26,250 nt of DNA from Collinsella sp. (GTDB lineage: Bacteria; Actinomycetota; Coriobacteriia; Coriobacteriales; Coriobacteriaceae): assembly GCA_019419555.1 (NCBI GenBank), contig DXZR01000030.1, positions 1 through 26,250 on the forward strand. Reading direction: 5' to 3'. Positions 6,146 to 12,616 of the stretch are shown in pieces. Positions within the stretch are counted from its first letter, which is position 1, and each line of letters begins with the position of its first letter. The position numbers and the translations under genes were made by a program. Under the pieces are notes generated by a model. That model was not told the DNA's origin. It did no database searches and worked only from the letters and a program-made list of their open reading frames with translations.

Positions 6146-8488
6146 CTATTTTGCCACTTTAGGCTTAAAGGTTCGCAGGCGCAGCGCATTGCTTACGACG
6201 CACACGCTCGACAGACTCATGGCCGCGGCGCCAAACATCGGCGAGAGTTGCCAGCCGGTGAGGGGGAAGAACACGCCCGCGGCGAGCGGAATGCCGATGC
6301 CGTTGTAGAACAGCGCCCAGAACAGGTCCTGCTTGATGTTGCGGATCGTGGCGCGCGACAGCTCGATGGCGCGGGCGACGTCCATGAGGTCGCTGCGCAT
6401 GAGCACCACATCTGCCCCCTCCTTGGCGATGTCGGCGCCGGTGCCGATGGCCAGACCCACGTCGGCGCGCGCCAGAGCGGGGGAGTCGTTGATGCCGTCG
6501 CCCACCATGGCGACCTTGCCGCCCGCATCCTGCAGCTCGCGCACGTGGCGTTCCTTGTCGGCGGGCAGGACGTCGGCGATAACCTGTTCGTTGCTCAGCC
6601 CCACGCGGCGGGCGATGGCCTCGGCCGTCACGCGGTTGTCGCCGGTGAGCATGCGCACGTCGACGCCGAGCGAACGCAGCGCGGCGATGGCCCCGGCACT
6701 CGTCTCCTTGACCTCGTCAGCCACGGCAACGGTGCCGGCAAGCTCGCCGTTCTTGGCAAAGAACAGCGGCGTCTTGCCCTCGGCGGCAAATTGCTCGGCA
6801 AGGCCCGCGGGCACGGTAACGCCCAGCTCGTCCATCAGACGTACGTTGCCGGCTACGATGACATTTTGTCCCTCGCGCGCCGTAACGCCACGACCGGGCA
6901 CAGCGGCAAAGTCCTCGACCATGCGCGCGACAATTCCGCGCGTCTCGCACTCGGCCATAATCGCCTCGGCCAGCGGGTGCTCGCTTGAGCGCTCCAATGC
7001 GGCGGCCAGCTTGAGCAGTGCCTTTTCGCTCATGGCGGGCGAGCCGTCGGCGCGCGTGGCTACCACGATATCGGTCACGGCAGGCTTGCCGCGGGTGACC
7101 GTACCCGTCTTATCGAGCACCACGGTGCCCACGCTGCGCAGGTTCTCCAGCGCCTCGGCACTCTTGAACAGAATGCCCATCTCGGCGCCCTTGCCGGTGC
7201 CCACCATAATGGCGACGGGCGTGGCCAGACCCAGTGCGCACGGACAACTGATCACCAGCACGGCCACGGCGGAGGTGAGCGCCTCGTTTATGCTGCCGGT
7301 CAATGCCATCCACACCGCAAAGGCCACGGCCGAGATCGCGAACACCACGGGCACGAACACGCCGGCGACCTTGTCGGCCATGCGAGCGATAGGCGCCTTG
7401 GTGGCGTTGGCATCCTCGACGAGCTGGATAATCTTGGCGAGCGATGTCTCGGCGCCCACACGCGTGGCGCGGAAGGTAAACGAGCCGGTGCGGTTGACGG
7501 TGGCGGCGTTGACGGTGGCACCAGCGGTCTTTTCCACGGGGATGGACTCGCCGGTGAGCGCGCTCTCGTCCACGGCCGAGCTGCCCTCGAGCACCACGCC
7601 ATCGACGGGGATGGACTCTCCGGGGCGCACGCGCAGGACCTGGCCGGGAAGGATACTGTCGACGTCGACGGTGGTTTCGGTGCCGTCGTCGGCAACGACG
7701 GTCGCAGTCTTGGGTGCCAAGTCGATGAGCGCCTCGATGGCGCCGCCGGTTTTGGATTTGCTGCGTGTCTCGAGGTATTTGCCCACGGTGACGAGCGACA
7801 GGATCGTGCCCGCACTCTCAAAATACAGGTTGTCCATGCCCGTCATCATGGCCTCGTGGATTTGCCCGGCGGCCAGCTGGTCGGCCATGATAAACATGGC
7901 ATAGAGCGACCAGGCGATCGACGCGGTGGCGCCGACGGCGATGAGAGCGTCCATGGTCGGCGCGCCGTGCGCGAGCGATTTAAACCCGTTGATAAAGTAC
8001 GCGTCGTTGACGTAGACGATGGGGATGAGCAGGACGAGCTCGGTGAGCGCGAGCGTCATGCTGTGGGTATGGTCGGTGAAAATGCCGGGTAGCGGCCAAC
8101 CGAGCATGTGCCCCATGCCTATGCAGAACAGTGGGATAAGGAATACGATCGAGACGATGAGGCGGGTGCGCATGGCGGAAGCGGGGGCCTCCAGCTTTTT
8201 GGTAGGCGACTCCATATGGGCGGCGCCGGACCTGGCTTGCACGCTGCCGTTTGAGCCAGCGGCGCCGGTGCCCGCATCGACGGGCGAGGCCGAGTAGCCC
8301 GCGCGGTCGACGGCGGTGCAGATATCCTCGGGGGAGACCTGCGCGGGGTCATAGTCGACCATCATGGAACCAGCGAGTAGGTTGACCGCGACGCTTTGGA
8401 CGCCGTCGAGTTTGCTTACGGCGCGGTCCACGTGCGCCTGGCAGGCGGCGCATGTCATGCCGCCCACGTCGAACTTATCTTGAGCCAT
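6146..8488 (-). CDS. copA: Copper-exporting P1B-type ATPase
   Basis: A 780-aa membrane pump that exports Cu(I) from the cytosol using ATP. It begins with one HMA domain (GMTCAAC, C13 and C16). About 40 residues of Ser/Ala/Gly-rich linker precede the membrane helices. TGES of the actuator domain is at 312-315, the CPC copper motif at 415-417, the phosphorylated aspartate D459 in DKTGT, the nucleotide-binding HP at 504-505 and GDGINDSPAL from 663. The Cu(I)-type residues Y728-N729 and M757/S758/S761 in the last helices place it in the CopA (P1B-1) class. The start at 8488 follows AAAGGAG. Length and motifs are complete. It is the first gene of the copper set and has its own promoter and operator. 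Confidence 0.95.
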   Translation of the reverse strand: MAQDKFDVGGMTCAACQAHVDRAVSKLDGVQSVAVNLLAGSMMVDYDPAQVSPEDICTAVDRAGYSASPVDAGTGAAGSNGSVQARSGAAHMESPTKKLEAPASAMRTRLIVSIVFLIPLFCIGMGHMLGWPLPGIFTDHTHSMTLALTELVLLIPIVYVNDAYFINGFKSLAHGAPTMDALIAVGATASIAWSLYAMFIMADQLAAGQIHEAMMTGMDNLYFESAGTILSLVTVGKYLETRSKSKTGGAIEALIDLAPKTATVVADDGTETTVDVDSILPGQVLRVRPGESIPVDGVVLEGSSAVDESALTGESIPVEKTAGATVNAATVNRTGSFTFRATRVGAETSLAKIIQLVEDANATKAPIARMADKVAGVFVPVVFAISAVAFAVWMALTGSINEALTSAVAVLVISCPCALGLATPVAIMVGTGKGAEMGILFKSAEALENLRSVGTVVLDKTGTVTRGKPAVTDIVVATRADGSPAMSEKALLKLAAALERSSEHPLAEAIMAECETRGIVARMVEDFAAVPGRGVTAREGQNVIVAGNVRLMDELGVTVPAGLAEQFAAEGKTPLFFAKNGELAGTVAVADEVKETSAGAIAALRSLGVDVRMLTGDNRVTAEAIARRVGLSNEQVIADVLPADKERHVRELQDAGGKVAMVGDGINDSPALARADVGLAIGTGADIAKEGADVVLMRSDLMDVARAIELSRATIRNIKQDLFWALFYNGIGIPLAAGVFFPLTGWQLSPMFGAAAMSLSSVCVVSNALRLRTFKPKVAK

Positions 8489-8535
8489 GGCTTCTCCTTT
8501 CTGTAGTTCGGTGTTGGAATTGTTAACCTGCCGAT

Positions 8536-8566
8536 ACTATACACCCATACCCCCTGGGGGTGTCCA
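8536..8566 (-). promoter_or_regulatory. copA promoter with CsoR-type operator
   Basis: On the minus strand, TGGACA (8561-8566) and TATAGT (8536-8541) form a -35/-10 pair with a 19-bp spacer, about 45 bp before the copA start. The spacer holds the dyad ACCCCCTGGGGGT (8549-8561), which resembles the C-tract/G-tract sites bound by CsoR proteins. Binding there would block RNA polymerase. The dyad is seen; CsoR binding is inferred from the family and the nearby csoR gene. Confidence 0.6.
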
Positions 8567-8639
8567 GTAATAGTTTGAATGTATGACTTTTCATTACAGA
8601 TGAGGGTGGCTGCTCAATCGGTGGCCGTCCCAACCAATC

Positions 8640-8695
8640 ATCTCAATCTGTAACATCTAGAGAAGTTTTAACCCCTTACTGTTACAGATTGAGAT
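8640..8695. repeat. Palindromic repeat unit 6 (compensatory variant)
   Basis: ATCTCAATCTGTAAC 8640-8654 and GTTACAGATTGAGAT 8681-8695 are perfect complements around a 26-bp centre. Two positions differ from the consensus arm and both are changed in the opposite arm so that pairing is kept. Confidence 0.9.
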
Positions 8696-8718
8696 GTTGT
8701 CTCGCGGGGTTGGGTTTT

Positions 8719-8775
8719 GTCTCGTTCTGTAACATCTAGATCTGTATCTGCCGAGCTAGTGTTACAGAACGAGAC
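8719..8775. repeat. Palindromic repeat unit 7 (compensatory variant)
   Basis: GTCTCGTTCTGTAAC 8719-8733 and GTTACAGAACGAGAC 8761-8775 pair perfectly around a 27-bp centre, 23 bp after unit 6. The central A-to-T change is matched in the other arm. Confidence 0.9.
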
Positions 8776-8817
8776 AATTGCCGGGGAGGGGTCCCGTCAC
8801 GGCAAGACGCCCGCTCC

Positions 8818-9939
8818 CTAGATGCAGAACCCGGGGATCACGCAGGTTCGCTTGCTTGGCTTTTCCGCAGGCGTTGCGTACGTAAAGACGTCGCCGTCGT
8901 GCCCCACGCGGTTCATATAGAGCGTGCCTTCGCTCTCCGATGTGTCGGGGCTCACCGTGCGCTCCCACCAACAAGTGTCCTTGCCCTTCCACTGGCGGAC
9001 CATCGTCTCGTTCGTGGAATACGGGCTCACCTTGAGCTCGCGGAAGAGTTGGTACTCCTTGCCCTCGCCGTTGTAGATGTCTGCCAGGTAGTGATAGTCC
9101 TCGGCAAACGAATCGGGCGGTTGCGTACCGCACAGCTCGACCATGGCGGGCAGCCAAAGGGTTGCGGGCAACTCGCTCAGACACGATGCACTGTTGGCGG
9201 CGCCAACGTTATTTGAGATCTTTTTGACGGATTTGATGAGTGCGCGCAACTCGTTGGGCAGCAGCTTAAGGCCGTCGCCGTTGAGCCATTCCCGCAGCTC
9301 GCAATCTGCCCAGCCGGCGCTCGGCGGTTCAGCCGCAGCGTTGCGCTCGGCAATACCCGCATCGAACATAAACGTCAGTCCGGCCTTGCCTGTACCGTCC
9401 AGAAGTTCGTCGTGGCGGATGCCCACAAGCTGAGCGCCGACCTCCAGCCCGTTGGCGAGCTTCACACGCTTAGTGCACGGATAGGGGATATGCCCATCAG
9501 CGTCGAGCAGGTGGTAGCGCTTGGCAATCTCGCGTGCCTCGCTACGGGTCTCGGCGGCCTTAATCTTGAGCGAAATCTCCTGCAGCTGGTCCCAAGTGTA
9601 GTCGTCAAGCGAACCGCGGATGCCGTCCAGGTAGTCGGGGATGCCAAAGCCATGGGTTGCCGCGCCAACGACGCCGAGCCCCGCAACGACCGCAACGACG
9701 CCGCCGATAATAAAGCGACGGCGGGTCATGGCGTCGTGCCGGGCCTGCTCCAGGATCTCTCGCGCGCGCTCGCCGGCGACGTCGACCTTAAGGTGCGTGC
9801 CAGAATCGATATCAATTGCGGCCTCGTCTCCTGCACCCTCGCGGTCCTCAGATTCTGCAGCGGGGAGGTATGTCGAGAGCACCTCGAGCATCTGCTGCTC
9901 GGTAGGGCGATCGCCCTGTTCGACCGAAATGCCTTTCAT
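8818..9939 (-). CDS. Downstream part of split receptor kinase: kinase end, membrane helix and DUF6273 domain
   Basis: A 373-residue frame from the first ATG, but the same frame is open back to the TAG at 10063-10065. Residues just after that TAG (PFDVESTGAAATGSFYL, then ALVQIIMKGISVEQGDRPT) are the normal end of a kinase C-lobe, so ATG 9939 is probably not a natural start. A juxtamembrane segment follows, then one hydrophobic helix (RRRFIIGGVVAVVAGLGVVG, about residues 74-93 here), then an outer domain with CELREWLNGDGLKLLPNELRALIKSVKK and ATLWLPAMVELCG, typical of DUF6273. No Shine-Dalgarno sequence is apparent at 9939. It is either a silent remnant or is made by stop-codon readthrough. The gene ends just before repeat unit 7. 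Confidence 0.7.
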   Translation of the reverse strand: MKGISVEQGDRPTEQQMLEVLSTYLPAAESEDREGAGDEAAIDIDSGTHLKVDVAGERAREILEQARHDAMTRRRFIIGGVVAVVAGLGVVGAATHGFGIPDYLDGIRGSLDDYTWDQLQEISLKIKAAETRSEAREIAKRYHLLDADGHIPYPCTKRVKLANGLEVGAQLVGIRHDELLDGTGKAGLTFMFDAGIAERNAAAEPPSAGWADCELREWLNGDGLKLLPNELRALIKSVKKISNNVGAANSASCLSELPATLWLPAMVELCGTQPPDSFAEDYHYLADIYNGEGKEYQLFRELKVSPYSTNETMVRQWKGKDTCWWERTVSPDTSESEGTLYMNRVGHDGDVFTYATPAEKPSKRTCVIPGFCI

Positions 9940-10062
9940 GATGATCTGGACAAGCGCTTTGTCGCCCTCGCAGCGCGGCTCGAGCGGCGCCGGCTTGGTC
10001 TTGGTCTTTATGAGGTAGAACGAGCCGGTCGCCGCGGCACCCGTCGACTCAACATCGAACGG

Positions 10063-10065
10063 CTA
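10063..10065 (-). other. In-frame TAG splitting the receptor kinase gene
   Basis: Reading from 10902, the frame runs ...LYQLYSGR, TAG, PFDVES..., and then continues open to 8818 with no other stop. The codon sits where related kinases have a residue in the stretch before the conserved Pro-Phe. One base change would turn it into CAG, AAG, GAG, TGG or another sense codon. Confidence 0.85.
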
Positions 10066-10902
10066 GCGACCGCTGTAGAGCTGGTACAGAATGCTCGAAA
10101 GCGCATAGACGTCGATCGCGGGCGAGCGGCGAAGGGCCGCGATGCCTTCGATATCCTGCGTGAGCATTTCGGGCGCGGCGTATGCGGGCGTGGCAAAGCG
10201 CCAGATGTCGGCGCGCCGGGTGATCGTGTCGTCGCCGAGGGCCATGGTCGCGGAGCCCATGTCGATGAGGCAGGGGTCAAAGGAGCAATCGGCAATCTGC
10301 TGCTCGAGCGTTCGGCTGGTGGTGCGGAACATGATATTGGCAGGCGACAGGTCGCGATGGATGACCGGATTCACGAGGCATTGGGTCATCAAGAGCGCGC
10401 GAAGTACGGCGTTTCCGACGGCGGCGACCATCTGGGTGGTCAGCCCGCCCGAGGCGTCGTGCGGAAGCAAGGGCAGCGCCTGCTTGAGCGAGGTGCCCTC
10501 GACCCACTCCATGAGGATGAGCGGGTCGTTCTCGCACGATCCGTAGCCATAGACGCGCGGAAATCCGCGCAGGTGCGAGACGGTACACAGATGACGGTAC
10601 TCCTCGAACAGCGCGGCGGTGCTGGCCAGGTGCGCAGCCGCTTGCTCGGCAGAGCGATCGGGCGTCTGGTCGGAAAGGATGGCGTTGTCCTTGAGCAGCT
10701 TGACGGCAAAGACCTCGCCGCTCGTGTTGGTCGCGCGCAGCACGTGCCCGATATTGCCGCCGTCACGGTATGCCGTCTGAAGAATAAGCGTCATAAACCG
10801 GCGCTTGGCGTCGTCCTCGGCACTGGGGTCGACTGCCACGGCGGTATCGAACGTGTCGAGACGGATGAGTTTGTCGCCATAGGCGCTATCGGTAGTATCC
10901 AT
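10063..10902 (-). CDS. Ser/Thr protein kinase domain, cut short by TAG
   Basis: A 279-residue Hanks-type kinase. K68 in FAVKLL is the ATP lysine, HRDLSPANI (H182, D184, N189) is the catalytic loop, DMG at 214-216 takes the place of DFG, APE is at 243-245, and D264 in DVYALSSILYQLYSG is the helix F aspartate. The glycine-rich loop is poorly conserved. The frame stops at R279, so the last C-lobe helices are missing unless the TAG is read through; with readthrough the product would be 694 residues with a membrane helix and an outer DUF6273 domain. ATG 10902 follows AAAGGA; the longer upstream frame has no site. An FHA-domain gene lies upstream on the same strand, which suggests a phosphothreonine signalling pair. 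Activity of the short form is doubtful. Confidence 0.85.
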   Translation of the reverse strand: MDTTDSAYGDKLIRLDTFDTAVAVDPSAEDDAKRRFMTLILQTAYRDGGNIGHVLRATNTSGEVFAVKLLKDNAILSDQTPDRSAEQAAAHLASTAALFEEYRHLCTVSHLRGFPRVYGYGSCENDPLILMEWVEGTSLKQALPLLPHDASGGLTTQMVAAVGNAVLRALLMTQCLVNPVIHRDLSPANIMFRTTSRTLEQQIADCSFDPCLIDMGSATMALGDDTITRRADIWRFATPAYAAPEMLTQDIEGIAALRRSPAIDVYALSSILYQLYSGR

Positions 10903-10934
10903 GGCGTTCCTTTGTCTGGCATGGGTTGCCGCGC

Positions 10935-10995
10935 GTATACGTGAGCAGTGCGGATATCGGTAAAGTACCATGATAACCGCACTGCCCACGTATAC
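10935..10995. repeat. Long inverted repeat upstream of the kinase gene
   Basis: GTATACGTGAGCAGTGCGG 10935-10953 pairs with 10977-10995 at 18 of 19 positions, around a 23-bp centre. It lies 33 bp upstream of the kinase start, between the terminator of the FHA gene and the kinase gene. It could be an operator, a leader hairpin or a dispersed repeat. Confidence 0.8.
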
Positions 10996-11029
10996 CGCTG
11001 AGTATTGTCGTTTACGACGCAGAAGGTAG

Positions 11030-11071
11030 AAGACAAAAGACGGACGGCGGCCGTCTTTCGATCGCCGTCCG
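11030..11071 (-). terminator. Rho-independent terminator of the FHA gene
   Basis: On the minus strand a 9-bp stem (11063-11071 with 11041-11049) encloses a 13-nt loop and is followed by TCTTTTGTCT. It begins two bases after the stop codon at 11074. An alternative overlapping stem, AAAGACGG/CCGTCTTT, exists in the same stretch. Confidence 0.7.
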
Positions 11072-11073
11072 CG

Positions 11074-12036
11074 CTAGTCCACAATGACAAGGAATGTCGT
11101 ATAGAGACCCAGATGGAGCCTGTCGCTGTTTTCGATTTCCACCGGGGGATAGATCTTGCCGGGCTCGCGTTGGTCGCGCGGCGGCTCAATCACAATATCG
11201 CCGTCGCCTGCACCCGATTCGAGCACTGTGCCGTTGGTCGACCCAAGGCCCTGGGCGTACCAGCGTCCGCCTTCGAGCCAAATGCGGAGATGCTCGCGCG
11301 ATGCGTCGGCGCCTACATCGGTGATGCTGGGCGAGGTTTTGGGCAAGGACCCAATTACCGTGCCGCGCGGGTCACGCGTAAGGGGGTGGATCTGCATGTC
11401 AACGCAGTTGTCGGCATGTGTCCTGAGCAGACCGAGGTTGGGGGCGACGGTGCGCGGCTGCTCCAGGCTGCCAGTAAAGCCACGTCCGACGGTAGTTTCG
11501 GTGGTGCCAAAGTGCCCGCCTGTCTTGCTGTCGCAAAAGCGCTCGACGGTAGCCACGCCTTGGATGGGGTCGGCGAGCGCCCCCGTTGCCACAAAGAGCA
11601 TAAGGTAAAGCGTACTCTTCTCGCGCACGGCATTGCCGTCAAAGTTGTCGATGTGATTGAGGGCATTTGCATATAGGCGGCTGTCCAACTTGTAGCTGGC
11701 GAGAGCCGACATCATTTCGTTGGCGGCCGGGCCGCGATAGTGCTCGGCGATTGCCTGATAGGCGGACTCGCCGCCGCCGAGCTTGCTGCAGATTGCCGCG
11801 GAAAGATTGAGCGTGGTGACGGCAAAGTCGCTGTAGATGGCGGGCGCGCACTGGTCAGGCTCGCGATGGACGATGTAACGGGTGAGATACGAGCGGTTGG
11901 AAGAGCATTTCTCGAGCAGGGTACTGCCGAGATAAGAGTTTCCATTGATGAGCATTCGGGCGATCTCGAGATGTTTAAGACCGCCGAACGAGCGAATATC
12001 GTTATAGAGGACCGAGCAAGGCGTCTCTGCTGCCAC
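11074..12036 (-). CDS. FHA-domain protein
   Basis: A 320-aa protein with a C-terminal forkhead-associated domain, a fold that normally binds phosphothreonine peptides. The domain shows TVIGSLPKTSPSI, ASREHLRIW and GLGSTNGTVL. The Ser-Arg-x-His and Asn-Gly elements are present, but the usual Gly-Arg of the first loop is Gly-Ser, which removes a phosphate-contacting arginine. The first about 200 residues are mainly helical, with no membrane helix and no domain I recognise. The frame opens at ATG 12066, but GTG 12036 has an almost perfect AAAGGAGGT six bases before it and is chosen. It lies upstream of the Ser/Thr kinase on the same strand and may be its phospho-dependent partner, although a terminator separates them. 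Confidence 0.83.
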   Translation of the reverse strand: MAAETPCSVLYNDIRSFGGLKHLEIARMLINGNSYLGSTLLEKCSSNRSYLTRYIVHREPDQCAPAIYSDFAVTTLNLSAAICSKLGGGESAYQAIAEHYRGPAANEMMSALASYKLDSRLYANALNHIDNFDGNAVREKSTLYLMLFVATGALADPIQGVATVERFCDSKTGGHFGTTETTVGRGFTGSLEQPRTVAPNLGLLRTHADNCVDMQIHPLTRDPRGTVIGSLPKTSPSITDVGADASREHLRIWLEGGRWYAQGLGSTNGTVLESGAGDGDIVIEPPRDQREPGKIYPPVEIENSDRLHLGLYTTFLVIVD

Positions 12037-12143
12037 GGATACCTCCTTTGATTGCTTCCTGGCCAATAAGGCGATAGGAATTAATGGCCCCCGGTGGGCG
12101 ACGTATTAAATGGCTGCGCAATATGTAGCGTAACCAAAGCAAC

Positions 12144-12170
12144 ATTATAGGCCACATGTTCGAAATTGCA
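12144..12170 (-). promoter_or_regulatory. Likely promoter of the FHA gene
   Basis: On the minus strand a perfect TATAAT (12144-12149) lies about 110 bp before the GTG start. The best -35, TGCAAT (12165-12170), is weak and only 15 bp away. Only the -10 element is convincing. Confidence 0.4.
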
Positions 12171-12215
12171 GGAAGAGCGAGAGATTTGGTTTGGACTGGA
12201 CGGAAATCCCCCTCT

Positions 12216-12272
12216 GTCTTGATCTATAACAATTGGGACCGATTTTGCTCCGTAACTGTTACAGATTGAGAC
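12216..12272. repeat. Palindromic repeat unit 8
   Basis: Arms GTCTTGATCTATAAC 12216-12230 and GTTACAGATTGAGAC 12258-12272 flank a 27-bp centre; three positions differ, two of them G.T. It lies between divergent genes. Confidence 0.88.
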
Positions 12273-12296
12273 GTTTGTGAACCGTGCCGACCGTTT

Positions 12297-12353
12297 GTCT
12301 CGATCCGTAACATGTAGACCCGGTTTTGCTCCGTAATTGTTACAGATTGAGAC
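12297..12353. repeat. Palindromic repeat unit 9
   Basis: Arms GTCTCGATCCGTAAC 12297-12311 and GTTACAGATTGAGAC 12339-12353 flank a 27-bp centre, 24 bp after unit 8. The right half of the centre, TTTTGCTCCGTAA, is shared with unit 8, which suggests a recent local duplication. Confidence 0.88.
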
Positions 12354-12411
12354 AATCGGTCCGGGCCCGCCCCGTCATCTGTGGTTTACGTGGGGGCATG
12401 CGAAGCGCGGG

Positions 12412-12616
12412 TATACTAACCGGCGGCGAATCTGCTCCATCGCTTAGGGCCGCTGCGTCTGGACGGCGCGTGATAGGGCTGCCAAAGCGATCGCCAGCGT
12501 GCTGAGCAACGTCCTCTCTGTGCGCACCTGTTTTTGTATGTATTAGCGCACTACCAAGCACGCTCGCGCGGCCGCATGCCGTGCCCATAACGCGTGCAGA
12601 TAAGGAACAACAACAT
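12412..12616 (+). promoter_or_regulatory. Possible promoter and long leader of the DEAD-box helicase gene
   Basis: TATACT at 12412-12417 could be a -10 element; no good -35 is seen. A transcript from there would have a leader of about 190 bases before the ATG. Long leaders are common in cold-induced DEAD-box helicase genes, but no specific cold-shock box or riboswitch is recognised here. The stretch 12354-12411 shows nothing further. Confidence 0.3.

Noticed and set aside
8592..8606. Degenerate tenth repeat half (ATTACAGATGAG)
   Set aside because: It resembles a right arm with a deletion, but there is no matching left arm and its distance to unit 6 breaks the 23-24 bp rule.
12216..12353. Palindromic units as rho-independent terminators
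   Set aside because: This cluster lies between the 5' ends of divergent genes, the loops are 26-27 nt, and T runs do not follow the stems.
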